64,000 bases of DNA from Paramicrobacterium chengjingii (GTDB lineage: Bacteria > Actinomycetota > Actinomycetes > Actinomycetales > Microbacteriaceae): assembly GCF_011751765.2 (NCBI RefSeq), contig NZ_CP061169.1, forward strand, positions 2,976,001 through 3,040,000, given 5' to 3'. Under the pieces are notes generated by a model that saw only the letters and a list, made by a program, of their open reading frames with translations, was not told the origin of the DNA and searched no databases. A program made the translations under genes and the position numbers. This document shows, one piece after another, positions 15,670 to 25,452 of the stretch. Positions within the stretch are counted from its first letter, which is position 1; the number at the start of each line of letters is the position of its first letter.

Positions 15670-17004
15670 ATGAACAGCACCGCAACCACGACAACGAACA
15701 CCGAGGCGGCGCGCACGGCCCGCACGGCCGTCGCAGCCAGTACCATCGGCTCAATTCTCGAGTACTACGACTTTTTCGTATACGGCGCTCTCTCGGCACT
15801 CGTTCTTGGCCAGCTCTTCTTTCCGGCACACGACGCAGGCGTATCGGCACTGCTCTCACTCGCGAGTTTCGCCGTTGGGTTTATCGCACGCCCGCTTGGG
15901 GGCATCCTCCTCGGGCACTTCGGTGATCGCATTGGACGCAAGCCCCTCTTGCTCTTCACCTTCTTGCTCACGGGAACCGTCACCGTTGTCATCGGACTGC
16001 TGCCCACGTATGCACAGATCGGCATCGCAGCGCCGTTGCTTCTCGTTGCACTCCGCATTCTTCAGGGCATTGGAATCGGCGGAGAATGGGGCGGCGCCGC
16101 TCTTCTCGCTGTCGAACACGCACCGGCCCACAAGAAGGGCCTCTATGGCAGTCTCGTTCAGGCCGGCGCTCCGATCGGCGTCATTCTGTCGTCAGGCAGC
16201 GTGGCCATTCTCACTGCCGTGCTGAGCAATGAGGAGCTGCTTGCCTGGGGGTGGCGTGTCCCGTTCCTCGCAAGCGCCCTCTTGCTGCTCGTCGGGCTCT
16301 TCCTGCGATTCAAAGTGGCGGAATCCCCAGAATTCGATCAAGTCAAGCACGAACGCACGGAATCAAAGCTCCCCGTCTGGCAGGCGATCCGCCGGTACCC
16401 CAAGCAGATTCTCACAGCGATCCTCATTCACACCAGCGACACCACGCTCGGTCTCATTCAGGGAGTCTTCATTCTCGGGTACGCTTCGGGCGCCCTCGGC
16501 ATGGACCCGACCATCGTCCTCGTCGCAAACATTTTCTCGTCGATCACCAATCTCATCACGACACCGCTCGCCGGCGCCCTCGGCGACAGGATCGGCCAGA
16601 AGCGCGTGGTCTCGATGGGGCTGATCGGTCTCGCCCTCTGGGCGTTCCCGATGTTCCTCCTGATCGGGACAGAGTCTGTGCTCGGCTTGTTCATCGCGAT
16701 GGGCATCGGCGGGGTGCTGGTCGGCTGGCTTTTCGCCGGGCAGGCTACCCTGTTTGCCGCGTTCTTCCCCGCCGAAGTTCGATATTCCGGCATGTCACTT
16801 GGTTTTCAGATCGGCACCGTCATCGGTGGAGGGTTCGGCCCGGTCATCGCCCAAGCACTCACCGGCGCGGCGGGCGGCGACACCTGGATGGTCTCCCTGT
16901 ACGTCCTCATCGTGGCCAGCGCTGCCTTCATCGCCACACAAACGGTGAAGACGCGTCTCGAGCCTCACAGCCAAACAACCGTGCAACGTCAGGAGCACTC
17001 ATGA
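15670..17004 (+). CDS. MHS-type MFS transporter
   Basis: A 444-aa, 12-segment major facilitator of the metabolite:H+ symporter (MHS) branch. It has SILEYYDFFVYGALSALVLG, the loop motif GHFGDRIGRKP, RILQGIGIGGEWGGAALLA, AESPEF after segment 6, and the second-half repeat GALGDRIGQKR. Relatives carry shikimate, alpha-ketoglutarate, proline or other organic anions. ATG 15670 has GAGGAG; the longer frame from 15592 runs through the operator palindrome and is rejected. Its stop overlaps the sulfatase start by 4 nt, so substrate uptake and desulfation appear coupled. It probably answers to the LacI regulator downstream. Confidence 0.9.
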   Translation: MNSTATTTTNTEAARTARTAVAASTIGSILEYYDFFVYGALSALVLGQLFFPAHDAGVSALLSLASFAVGFIARPLGGILLGHFGDRIGRKPLLLFTFLLTGTVTVVIGLLPTYAQIGIAAPLLLVALRILQGIGIGGEWGGAALLAVEHAPAHKKGLYGSLVQAGAPIGVILSSGSVAILTAVLSNEELLAWGWRVPFLASALLLLVGLFLRFKVAESPEFDQVKHERTESKLPVWQAIRRYPKQILTAILIHTSDTTLGLIQGVFILGYASGALGMDPTIVLVANIFSSITNLITTPLAGALGDRIGQKRVVSMGLIGLALWAFPMFLLIGTESVLGLFIAMGIGGVLVGWLFAGQATLFAAFFPAEVRYSGMSLGFQIGTVIGGGFGPVIAQALTGAAGGDTWMVSLYVLIVASAAFIATQTVKTRLEPHSQTTVQRQEHS

Positions 17005-19223
17005 GCATTCAGCCTGCTGATTTTGAAGGCACAGTTCGTACGACATTCGCCGACTCGACACCCTGGTGGCCGACACGCGAGAACTCCCGTTCGACACAAC
17101 CGAATGTCATCATGGTGGTGCTCGATGACACAGGCTGGAGCGATCTTGGCTGCTTCGGCTCAGAGATCTCGACGCCCGCGTTTGATTCGCTCGCATCGTG
17201 CGGCATTCGCTACAACAGCTTCCATGTGACGCCCTTGTGTTCTCCGACGCGCGCGGCGCTGCTGAGCGGTCGCAATCACCACTCGATCGGCATGCGTTTC
17301 CTTGCCGACACAGACACGGGTTTCCCCAACTCTCGCGGCAGCATCCGCCCCGATGTCAGGCTCCTGCCTCAGATTCTGCGAGAGAACGGATATGCATCGT
17401 ATCTTGTCGGAAAATGGCATCTCGCGCCGCTGCACGAGATCACACCGGCGGGTCCATACCAAAACTGGCCGCTTTCACGAGGATTCGACCGATACTACGG
17501 GTTTCTTGACGGCTGCACCGACCAATACGAGCCCGAGCTCTATGAAGACAACCACCCCGTGCCGGCGCCGAACCGAGAGGGCTATCACCTCAGCGAAGAT
17601 CTCGCCGACCACGCGATCGCATTCATTGAGGACCACGAAACGTTCCGCCGGAACAGCCCGTTCTTCTTGCAATTTGCACTCGGTGCGACGCATGCACCGT
17701 TCCAGGCTCCTCGCGACTACATCGACCGATACGTCGACGTCTTCTCAAAGGGGTGGGATCAAACGCGCATCGACCGCCTCAATCGGCAGATCGATATGGG
17801 CCTTGTTCCCGACGGTACGCAACTGGCCGAGCGAAATGAAGGAGTGCTGCCATGGGATGACCTCGACGCCGAGCAGAAGGATGTCTACACACACCTTCAG
17901 GCTGCCTTCGCTGGGTTTCTCGAGCATGCGGATGCCCAGGTTGGTCGCATCCTCTCGACGCTCGACGAGCTGGGCATCGCCGACGACACGATCGTACTCG
18001 TGCTCTCAGACAACGGGGCAAGTCGCGAAGGAGGGCCATCGGGAGACGTCGACACGAATGCGCCGTACAGCGGGGTACGTCGAAGTGCAGCTGAGCAGAT
18101 GCCTCTCCTCGACAACCTCGGCACGCTCACCGGCGGTGCGCATTACCCCGAAGGCTGGGCAATGGCGAGCAACACTCCGTTTCGTCAGTACAAGCAGTTC
18201 GTCGATCTCGGTGGAGTGCGTTCCCCCCTCATCGTGTCCTGGCCCGGAGCACCTCAGACGGCGCGCGGAATCAGGGATCAGTTCGTACACGCCATCGATA
18301 TCGCTCCGACCCTCCTCGAACTTCTCGGTATCGATGCTGAAGCCGGCGTTGACGGCGAGAGCGTCGCCTCGAGCTTCGCTGGCGCCGAGGCCGCTGTCGG
18401 CAGACATACCCAGTATTGGGAGACCCTTGGTCACCGCGCAGTGTGGAGTGATGGGTGGAAGGCCGTCACTGTGCACAAAACGGGGGAGCCATACGACGAT
18501 GACGTGTGGCGCCTGTATGACACGAGCACGGACTTCTCGGAATCGCGCGACCTCGCGCAGCTTCACCCCGACAAACTGCGTCACCTACAGCAGCTGTGGT
18601 GGAGCGAGGCCGAGAGAAACGACGTGTTCCCGCTCGATGACCGTCCGCTGCGCGAACTCATCGAGGCGCGGGGTCCGATCGGGCTCTTTGCCGAGACGAA
18701 CATTACACTTCGTCCGGGACAGTCGCACATCCCCTACCCGAGCGCAGTGACGGGTTCCAACCGCGATATCGACGTGACGGCCCACGTCTCGCCGCTTTGC
18801 GCGAACGTCGACGGAGCTCTCCTCTCGAGCGGCAATGCACAGGGCGGTTACGTGCTCTACACGCTGGGAGGACAGCTTGTCTTCGAGCACAGCCACCTTG
18901 GCGACAGTGTGGAGGTCTCAACCGCCCTGCCCGCGGACGCCTCCACCGTGGGGTTCCGGCTACGCACACGGGACGATGGTTCAGCATCCATCGTGCTCAC
19001 AATCGGAGGGGAAGACGTCGGTTCTGGCACCATTCCGCGTTTCTCGAGCCACCTTTCGTTCTGGGGACTTGACGTGGCGCAGATCGCGAACTCGACGTTC
19101 AGCGACCGTGTCGTTCCTCCATTCGCGCTTCCGCGGAACGTGCTCGATCGCATCGATCTCACCGTGCACCATGCTGCCGATGACGCGGCGGAGTATGCCG
19201 AAACGTTGCTCTCCCGTGAATAA
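17001..19223 (+). CDS. Large sulfatase (arylsulfatase family)
   Basis: A 740-aa sulfate-ester hydrolase. The metal-site Asp42-Asp43 (VVLDDTGWSDLG), the maturation motif CSPTR with Cys80 to be converted to formylglycine, VGKWHLAP and DNGASREGG are all present. Residues beyond about 520 form a beta-rich C-terminal extension, as in the ~780-aa mycobacterial AtsA/AtsD-type enzymes. No signal peptide is seen, so it should work in the cytoplasm on an imported substrate, which fits the 4-nt overlap with the transporter. The frame is open far upstream inside the transporter gene, but the homology begins at ATG 17001. Confidence 0.93.
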   Translation: MSIQPADFEGTVRTTFADSTPWWPTRENSRSTQPNVIMVVLDDTGWSDLGCFGSEISTPAFDSLASCGIRYNSFHVTPLCSPTRAALLSGRNHHSIGMRFLADTDTGFPNSRGSIRPDVRLLPQILRENGYASYLVGKWHLAPLHEITPAGPYQNWPLSRGFDRYYGFLDGCTDQYEPELYEDNHPVPAPNREGYHLSEDLADHAIAFIEDHETFRRNSPFFLQFALGATHAPFQAPRDYIDRYVDVFSKGWDQTRIDRLNRQIDMGLVPDGTQLAERNEGVLPWDDLDAEQKDVYTHLQAAFAGFLEHADAQVGRILSTLDELGIADDTIVLVLSDNGASREGGPSGDVDTNAPYSGVRRSAAEQMPLLDNLGTLTGGAHYPEGWAMASNTPFRQYKQFVDLGGVRSPLIVSWPGAPQTARGIRDQFVHAIDIAPTLLELLGIDAEAGVDGESVASSFAGAEAAVGRHTQYWETLGHRAVWSDGWKAVTVHKTGEPYDDDVWRLYDTSTDFSESRDLAQLHPDKLRHLQQLWWSEAERNDVFPLDDRPLRELIEARGPIGLFAETNITLRPGQSHIPYPSAVTGSNRDIDVTAHVSPLCANVDGALLSSGNAQGGYVLYTLGGQLVFEHSHLGDSVEVSTALPADASTVGFRLRTRDDGSASIVLTIGGEDVGSGTIPRFSSHLSFWGLDVAQIANSTFSDRVVPPFALPRNVLDRIDLTVHHAADDAAEYAETLLSRE

Positions 19224-19315
19224 AGCGTCTGAGGCTCTCGATTCGGCACCCGCGTTCCACGACGCTGCAGCACGCAGGGAGCGCCTTCGCCCAGGTACAC
19301 GGCGCCGACGTTCAG

Positions 19316-19321
19316 TATGAT
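19316..19321 (+). promoter_or_regulatory. Leaderless -10 TATGAT of the LacI gene
   Basis: TATGAT ends six bases before the GTG start at 19328, so the transcript would begin at or next to the start codon. No convincing -35 is seen. Confidence 0.45.
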
Positions 19322-19327
19322 CGCAGC

Positions 19328-20293
19328 GTGAGCAAGCCAGCGGAGTCGAATGCGACGATCCTCGATGTCGCTCGGCGTGCAGGGGTCTCTCGCACAACGG
19401 TATCTCGGGTCCTCAACGAACCAGATCGCGTGTCGAAAGACACTCTCCAACGTGTTCAGGATGCCGCAACAGCCCTGAACTACTCGCCGAACAGCTTCGC
19501 GCGCAGCCTTCGCAGCGGGCGTACAGGCGTCATAGCCCTTCTTGTCGGCGACATCTCACAGCCTTTCCACGGGAGCCTCGCCCAAGCTGTCGTCGAGGCT
19601 GCCGAGGAACGCGGATTCGGCGTTATGCTCTACGATCTCGGCCACAGCACTGCCCGTCTCGAGGACGTTCTGCGCAAGCTGCCACGTCAGGGCGTCGACG
19701 GCATGATCATCGCCACAGCCGACGATGTCTCGACGTCGTCGATCTCGGATGCCGTCCGCGAGTGCATTGCTCAGGGAATCGCGATCGTCACGGGCGTCGA
19801 GCAATTCGAGGTCGACGGCATCACCTCGGTGCGCACCGATCACCGAGAGGGCGCCCGACTTGCCATGGAGGCACTGGCATCTGAGGGCCTGACTCGCCCC
19901 GCGATTCTTCTCGGAGACCGCAACGGCCCCATCGGAAAGCAGCTTGTCGCGGGCGCGCAGGGCGCCACGGTGCATGAGGTGGGGTATACATTCGACGACG
20001 CGGCTGCCGCGGTGAAAATCCTCGCGAACGACCACGATTCGCTCATCGTCGCAACATTGCCGATGGCGCTGGGAGCCATGTCTGCGCTGACGCGTGCAGG
20101 TCGCTCGCTTCCGGTCGTGGTCTGTGAAGAGGTTCCCTTCGCCGCGCAGGTTACGCCGGCGTTCTCGACCTCGGCCGTACCGCCCGATGAGACGGGTCGC
20201 GAGATGGTCAGGCTGGTGGACGCCGTCATCAACAGCATCCCGCTCGAGCCACGAGCGCTTCACGCGTCTCTCACTCGTCGCGAATCCTTCTGA
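19328..20293 (+). CDS. LacI-family transcriptional regulator
   Basis: A 321-aa regulator. The N-terminal HTH reads TILDVARRAGVSRTTVSRVL with the hinge helix region NYSPNSFARSLRSG, followed by a periplasmic-binding-protein-like effector domain (LLVGDISQPFHGSLAQAV). It ends slightly short of typical LacI proteins (330-350 aa). It lies about 100 bp after the sulfatase on the same strand and is the likely repressor of the transporter-sulfatase pair through the palindrome at 15605-15634. Start GTG 19328 is supported by the leaderless TATGAT. Confidence 0.9.
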   Translation: MSKPAESNATILDVARRAGVSRTTVSRVLNEPDRVSKDTLQRVQDAATALNYSPNSFARSLRSGRTGVIALLVGDISQPFHGSLAQAVVEAAEERGFGVMLYDLGHSTARLEDVLRKLPRQGVDGMIIATADDVSTSSISDAVRECIAQGIAIVTGVEQFEVDGITSVRTDHREGARLAMEALASEGLTRPAILLGDRNGPIGKQLVAGAQGATVHEVGYTFDDAAAAVKILANDHDSLIVATLPMALGAMSALTRAGRSLPVVVCEEVPFAAQVTPAFSTSAVPPDETGREMVRLVDAVINSIPLEPRALHASLTRRESF

Positions 20294-20389
20294 CCACGCA
20301 AGCAATTCGCCGCTTCTGAGCGATCACGTCGAGAGAGCCTGCTCAAACGCGGTCAGGCTGTCGAAAGATGGATGGGAGAAGATGGGCAC

Positions 20390-21367
20390 ATGCGCGCTAT
20401 CATTCACCACACATTCGCCGAGCCCGAGACGGTTCTGAACGTCGAAGATCGGCCCCTGCCCAAACCGAGCGCCGGCGAGGTGCGAGTGAAGACGATCCTC
20501 TCCCCGATTCACAATCACGACCTGTGGACCGTTCGCGGAACCTATGGCTTCGTGCCGGAACTTCCGGCGCGTGCCGGCACCGAGGCCGTCGGCACCGTCG
20601 ACGCTCTCGGCGACGGCGTCGAAGGGCTCAGAATCGGGCAGCGCGTCGTCACCGGCGGAACGTTCGGCGTTTGGGCCGAGTATTTCACGGCGAAGGCTGC
20701 TGGCCTCATCCCCGTTCCCGATGCGCTTTCCAACGAGGCGGCCGCACAGTTCGTCTCGATGCCGTTCAGCGCCATCAGCCTGCTGCACACGCTCAGCCTC
20801 GAAAAAGACCAATGGATGCTGCAGAACGCGGCAAATGGTGCGGTGGGGCGCATGGTCGCTCAGCTCGCCACCGCTCGCGGCATCCATGTCGTCGGTCTTG
20901 TTCGTCGCCAGGAGGCTGTTGACCAGCTTCGCGACCAGGGAATCATGAACGTCGTGTCCACGAGTGACGTTGCCTGGCGTGACAACGTCGCAGCGATCAC
21001 AAACTGCGCCCCGATTGTCGCTGGGGTGGATTCAGTGGGCGGATCCTCAGCTGGCGATGTGCTGTCGCTGCTGGCCACAAACGGAACTCTCGTCGTCTTT
21101 GGCGCCATGGATGGCTCGATACTCGAGCTCTCGTCTGGCGACCTCATTTTCAAACAGGCAACGGTGAAGGGATTCTGGGGAAGCACGGTCAGCAGAGAGA
21201 TGGATGCTGCAACAAAAGGCGAGCTCTTCTCGGAGCTTACGGCGCGCGTGTCGTCCGGAGCGGTGACACTCCCCGTTTCTGCGACCTATGGCTTCGACGA
21301 CGTGTGCGATGCCGTTCAGGCGAGCCTGACCCCCGGTCGCATCGGCAAGGTGCTGCTAAAACCGTGA
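20390..21367 (+). CDS. MDR-family zinc-free oxidoreductase (quinone/enoyl reductase-like)
   Basis: A 325-aa medium-chain dehydrogenase/reductase. It has the N-terminal GroES-like fold with PARAGTEAVGTVDALGDGVE, GQRVVTGG and the block WMLQNAANGAVGRMVAQLA, where the NADP-binding loop reads NGAVGRM as in 2-enoyl thioester reductases (Etr1/MECR type). The catalytic zinc Cys is replaced, so a reductase without zinc is likely. ATG 20390 fits the family start; ATG 20372 adds six residues. It follows the LacI gene by about 95 bp on the same strand and is convergent, 7 bp apart, with the next sulfatase gene. A link to sulfated-substrate use is only positional. Confidence 0.85.
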   Translation: MRAIIHHTFAEPETVLNVEDRPLPKPSAGEVRVKTILSPIHNHDLWTVRGTYGFVPELPARAGTEAVGTVDALGDGVEGLRIGQRVVTGGTFGVWAEYFTAKAAGLIPVPDALSNEAAAQFVSMPFSAISLLHTLSLEKDQWMLQNAANGAVGRMVAQLATARGIHVVGLVRRQEAVDQLRDQGIMNVVSTSDVAWRDNVAAITNCAPIVAGVDSVGGSSAGDVLSLLATNGTLVVFGAMDGSILELSSGDLIFKQATVKGFWGSTVSREMDAATKGELFSELTARVSSGAVTLPVSATYGFDDVCDAVQASLTPGRIGKVLLKP

Positions 21368-21374
21368 TCGGTCT

Positions 21375-22817
21375 TCAGTCGCGATTGCGCAGCAACGTCG
21401 GGACCGGCTGCGACGGGTGCGGCTCGTCCTGCAGTTCGGCTTGCAGCATCCAGAGTCGCACCGTGAGGTCTTCACGCAGGTCAGCGTACGCGGCGTCGCC
21501 GTACACATTGCGAAGTTCTTCTGGATCATTCTGAAGATCGTAGAGCTCCCACTCGGGAGGATACGTGCGGTCAGATGACCCGGGCAGCCCGAGCCCATCG
21601 TTGTAGAAGTAGATGAGTTTGTGCCGTTCGGTGCGAATGCCGTAATGCGCAAACGCATGGTGATTGATGTCGTCGTTCTCGAAGTAGCGGTAATACATGG
21701 CGTCGCGCGTTGGTCGTTGGGGATCAGTCGTGAGCTGCGGCCAGATGCTCGTGCCCTGCATGCGCTCAAGCACAGCAGTACCCGTCGCCTCGAGAATCGT
21801 CTGCGCAAAGTCAACATTCGTGACGATCTGCTCAAGCGGCTCGTCGCGGTGCGGAATGCGCGACGGGCAGCTGATCAGCATCGGCATGCGCAGCGACTCG
21901 TCGTACATGAAGCGCTTATCGAACCAGCCGTGGTCACCGAGAAAGAATCCCTGGTCTGAGCTGTACATCACGAGAGTGTCGTCGAACTCTCCGCCGGCGC
22001 GCAGCCAGTCGGTGACGCGACCGACGTTGTCGTCGACGGATGCGACGCACGCGAGGTAGTCCTCCATGTATCGCTGGTACTTCCACAGTGCCGCCTGCTC
22101 GTACGTGAGATCGGCGGGCAGCGACTCTTTGAGATCCGTCAGCGTCAGATGATCGGCGATGCGCATTGCTGCACGGTGCGCCGCCGACGTGCGCGTTGAG
22201 TAGTCGTCGTCGAAGGTGTCGGGCACCCGAATCGGCTCGGAGTACATGCCCTTGTGCTTCTCATCTGGCTCCCATGGGCGATGCGGTGCCTTGTGGTGAA
22301 TGAGCACGCACCACGGCTCGTCACCATCGAGCGATTCAAGCCAGTCAAGAGCGAGATCGGTGATGACGTCTGTCGCATAGCCCTCCACAATGGCGGTGCC
22401 GTCTTTCGTGAGAATCTGCGGATCGAAGTACTCACCCTGATCGCGCAAAACGGCCCAATAGTCGAAGCCCTGAGGGTCGTGCCCCGCTCCCTCCCCCATG
22501 TGCCATTTGCCGACGACCGCTGTGCGATACCCCGCCGCCTGCAGCTGCGAGATGAACGTGGGCTGGCTCGCGTCGATCGGCGTCTCGAGCGTCTTCACGC
22601 CATTGATGTGACTGTACGTTCCGGTGAGAATGGACGCGCGGCTCGGTGTGCATAGCGAATTCGTGCAGAAGCAGTTGTCGAGGCGCACACCGGCATCGGC
22701 GATCTCGTCGATGCGCGGCGTGCGGTTGACGACGGAGCCGTATGCGCTGATCGCGTGAGCCGCGTGGTCGTCGGTGAGAATGAAGACGACGTTCGGACGC
22801 CCGCTCGGCTCGGTCAT
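21375..22817 (-). CDS. Sulfatase (choline/heparan-sulfatase-like)
   Basis: A 480-aa cytoplasmic sulfatase with metal-site Asp16-Asp17 (FILTDDHAAHA), maturation motif CTPSR with Cys56, VVGKWHMGEG, HHKAPHRPWEPDE and SSDQGFFLGDHGWFDKR. The compact size and the DQGFFLGDHGW block fit the S1 branch acting on carbohydrate sulfates. ATG 22817 has GAGAGAG upstream; the longer frame adds 11 residues. It is the last gene of the minus-strand unit with a second sulfatase (49-bp gap) and the SsuABC-like importer. Confidence 0.92.
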   Translation of the reverse strand: MTEPSGRPNVVFILTDDHAAHAISAYGSVVNRTPRIDEIADAGVRLDNCFCTNSLCTPSRASILTGTYSHINGVKTLETPIDASQPTFISQLQAAGYRTAVVGKWHMGEGAGHDPQGFDYWAVLRDQGEYFDPQILTKDGTAIVEGYATDVITDLALDWLESLDGDEPWCVLIHHKAPHRPWEPDEKHKGMYSEPIRVPDTFDDDYSTRTSAAHRAAMRIADHLTLTDLKESLPADLTYEQAALWKYQRYMEDYLACVASVDDNVGRVTDWLRAGGEFDDTLVMYSSDQGFFLGDHGWFDKRFMYDESLRMPMLISCPSRIPHRDEPLEQIVTNVDFAQTILEATGTAVLERMQGTSIWPQLTTDPQRPTRDAMYYRYFENDDINHHAFAHYGIRTERHKLIYFYNDGLGLPGSSDRTYPPEWELYDLQNDPEELRNVYGDAAYADLREDLTVRLWMLQAELQDEPHPSQPVPTLLRNRD

Positions 22818-22866
22818 TGCTCTCTCTCGATAGTCGCTGGATGCTGTCACTGACCGTACCGGAAAG

Positions 22867-24363
22867 CTACTTCTGGTATGCCTCGTCGTCGAATCCGCTC
22901 AATGACGGGTCATAGGCGACGCCCCCAACCGGGTACATGGACGTCATCCAGTGGTAGAACTTGTCGCCGCGCTCCACCAGCAGCGCATACAGTCGCTCCA
23001 TCATCTCGTTTCGCGTCTGCGCCATATCCGGAAGCGCGTAGACGTTAAGAAGCTCGTCCGGGTCGCGCTCGAGATCGTAGAGTTCGTTCACCGAGTCCGG
23101 GTTCACGATGAGCTTGTAGCGGTCGTTGCGCAGCATCCTCTGCGGGTAGGGGAAGTGATGACCGTGAAACTCGCACACGATGTCTTCTTGCCACTCGGGC
23201 GTTTCGCCCTCGATCAACGGAACGAGACTGCGCGAATCGACGGCGGGAGACGTGTCCAGCCCGGCGAGCTCGAGAAATGTCGCGGTGCAGTCAAGGAGGC
23301 TGACGAACTCACGTCGCACTTGCCCCTCGGGGGCGCCGGGAATGCGCACGATGCCCGGGGTCCGGTAGATGTCTTCATACATCGCTGGCCCTTTGTCGTG
23401 CAGGCGGTGCGAGCCCGTGAACTCGCCATGATCACAACTGAAGAACACGGCAGTGTCGTCGACGAGCCCGAGGCGCGTCATGGCCTCCATGACCCGGGCG
23501 ATCTGACTGTCGATCAGGGCGACGTAACCCCAATAGATCGCGATGAGCTTGCGGCTCGTCTCGAGCGGCATCGTGTCAAATGCCCAGTGGTCACTATAGT
23601 TCTGCTGCACCTGCGGCTTGCCCGAGAACGTCTCAGCAACCGACTTCGGCATCTCGATGTCTTCGGGGTCGAACATGTCGAAGTATTCGTTCGGCACGAC
23701 ATACGGCAGGTGCGGGCCGAAGAAGTTGAGCGCAAGGTAAAACGGCTGGCCGTCGTTGCGATAATCGGCGGCGTAGCGCTCGAGCATCTCGATCGTGCGA
23801 GTCGCGAGGTAGTACTCGAACGTCGCCTCAACCGGCTGGTGCAGCCGAGCGGCGAGCAGGTTGCCCGGCCCGCCGTTCGGCAGCGTTCCACGAATCTGAT
23901 CGCTGATCTCGTATGCGGGCAGATCGTTGTCGGTCAGATATGCCAGGTAATCCTCGTGCTCGACCGGGTTGTGCCAGCCGGCGAGATCGGGGCCATCGAA
24001 CTCGAAGTCGGCGGCCGAGCGCTTCGTTCCCGCGTGCCACTTGCCGATCAAACCGCAGTTGTATCCCGCGGCACGAAGATCGGCAGAGAACGCGTATTGG
24101 TCCTCGGGCAGATCCTCGATGTAACCGACATTGCGCTCGTGGTTGGCGAGCAGCTTATGCCGGAACGGCGCTTGGCCCGTGAGTAAGCTCGCCCTCGCGG
24201 GGGTGCAGATCGCGCTCGGTGTGTACCACCTGTCGAATCTCGTTCCCGTTCGCGCGAGTTCATCGAGAGCTGGGGTCTCCGCGAGCTGGTTCCCGTAGGC
24301 ACCGAGCGTATCCGCTCGATGCTGATCGGTCATCAGAAAGAGGATGTTCCTGGCTTGTGACAA
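22867..24363 (-). CDS. Sulfatase
   Basis: A 498-aa sulfatase with FLMTDQHRADTLGAYG (metal-site Asp13; Gln14 replaces the more common Asp), maturation motif CTPAR with Cys53, LIGKWHAGTK, ALNFFGPHLPYVVP and FSCDHGEFTGSHRLHDKG. It differs clearly from the adjacent sulfatase, so the pair probably removes sulfates at different positions. The start is TTG 24363, one base after the stop of the upstream substrate-binding protein gene, which argues for translational coupling. No signal peptide is present. Confidence 0.92.
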   Translation of the reverse strand: MSQARNILFLMTDQHRADTLGAYGNQLAETPALDELARTGTRFDRWYTPSAICTPARASLLTGQAPFRHKLLANHERNVGYIEDLPEDQYAFSADLRAAGYNCGLIGKWHAGTKRSAADFEFDGPDLAGWHNPVEHEDYLAYLTDNDLPAYEISDQIRGTLPNGGPGNLLAARLHQPVEATFEYYLATRTIEMLERYAADYRNDGQPFYLALNFFGPHLPYVVPNEYFDMFDPEDIEMPKSVAETFSGKPQVQQNYSDHWAFDTMPLETSRKLIAIYWGYVALIDSQIARVMEAMTRLGLVDDTAVFFSCDHGEFTGSHRLHDKGPAMYEDIYRTPGIVRIPGAPEGQVRREFVSLLDCTATFLELAGLDTSPAVDSRSLVPLIEGETPEWQEDIVCEFHGHHFPYPQRMLRNDRYKLIVNPDSVNELYDLERDPDELLNVYALPDMAQTRNEMMERLYALLVERGDKFYHWMTSMYPVGGVAYDPSLSGFDDEAYQK

Positions 24364-24364
24364 C

Positions 24365-25372
24365 TTATTTGCCTGCTTTCAGGAAGAGATCACCGGTGTA
24401 GTAATCGGCAGGGTCAACCGGTTCGGGCAGCTTTCCGGCATCCACAAAGTAATCGTTCATGCCTTCGAGCCAGTCGTTCACCGTGCCGTCTTCAGTGAGC
24501 TTGTCGATCTCGTCCAGGCCCAGAATCTGCACGTTGCCCGCGTCTGCCTTCACCTGTTCCGGGTCAAGCGCTGAGAAATCGGCGGTGAGTTGAATGGACT
24601 CGTCGACGTTGTTCGCTCGGTAGTCGATGGCCTCACGAAGCACCTTCAGCACGCGGTCGAGCTTCTCTTTTTCTTTCTCGACGACGTCATTGCCCGCAAC
24701 GAAGGCCGTCGGGAACGCGATGGTGTCTTCGAAGTCCTTGTTCTCGGCGAGCTCGACGAGGCCAGGCACCTGCTCCTTGACGGTCGCGAGCGCCGGATAC
24801 CAGAAGCCGGCTCCGTCGACCTTCTTCGACGCGAGTGCAGAGACGATTGCCGACGGCTCCATGTTGACGACTTTGATGTCGTCTTTCGTCATGCCAGCCT
24901 TCTCGAGCGCAAGCGTGAGAATCATGTCACCCGACGTTCCCTCGGGCACGGCGACGGTCTTGCCCCGAAGGTCTTCCATCGATTCGATGCCCTCTTGGGC
25001 GACGACGCGGTCGGCCTGGCCGAGCGTGTTCATCGAGACGAGCTTTGCCTGTCCCGACGCGGGGAGCCAGAAGGCACCCGGTCCGATGTATCCGAAGTCA
25101 AGATCGCCTGTTCCCAATGCTTGAATCTGGAGCGGCCCGTTCGTGAACGGAGTCGTGGTGATGTTCACCCCGTTCTTCTCCCAGAGCCCCTGGTCCTTGG
25201 CAATTGCGAGCAGACTCGTGCCGTTGTAGTCGGCGATGTAGCCGAAGTTGACGTCGATGGCTTCGACCTCGTTGCCGGCCTCATCGGTTGCTCCGCTTGA
25301 GCAGCCTGCCAGCGCGAGCGCCACCGTGACGCTGGCGGCGACGGTGCCGAGCAGCTTTGTGGTGAATGACAT
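24365..25372 (-). CDS. ABC substrate-binding lipoprotein (SsuA/AtsR-like)
   Basis: A 335-aa binding protein with lipobox LAGC (Cys24). The body VNFGYIADYNGTSLLAIAKD, then QIQALGTGDLDFGYIGPGAF and KTVAVPEGTSGDMIL, is typical of the NMT1/SsuA/TauA group that binds sulfonates, taurine or nitrate. Its operon holds two sulfatases, so sulfate esters (as in AtsR of Pseudomonas) are the likelier ligand, which is inference. It is followed by the sulfatases and preceded by its ATPase and permease genes. Confidence 0.9.
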   Translation of the reverse strand: MSFTTKLLGTVAASVTVALALAGCSSGATDEAGNEVEAIDVNFGYIADYNGTSLLAIAKDQGLWEKNGVNITTTPFTNGPLQIQALGTGDLDFGYIGPGAFWLPASGQAKLVSMNTLGQADRVVAQEGIESMEDLRGKTVAVPEGTSGDMILTLALEKAGMTKDDIKVVNMEPSAIVSALASKKVDGAGFWYPALATVKEQVPGLVELAENKDFEDTIAFPTAFVAGNDVVEKEKEKLDRVLKVLREAIDYRANNVDESIQLTADFSALDPEQVKADAGNVQILGLDEIDKLTEDGTVNDWLEGMNDYFVDAGKLPEPVDPADYYTGDLFLKAGK

Positions 25373-25452
25373 GATGTGCAGTCCCTTTCATGGGGGTTGA
25401 GGCCGTCGGAGGGGGCTCCGACGGCGGGGGGGGTCCGGTGCTGTTACCGGGG

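Noticed and set aside
16251..17000. Upstream extension of the large sulfatase frame to a 990-residue protein
   Set aside because: The extension lies inside the MHS transporter gene in another frame and has no sulfatase similarity. ATG 17001 with the 4-nt overlap is the natural start.
22951..24186. A 411-codon open frame antisense to a sulfatase
   Set aside because: It is an antisense shadow of a gene with complete sulfatase motifs; composition rich in Arg/Val/His with no recognisable domain.
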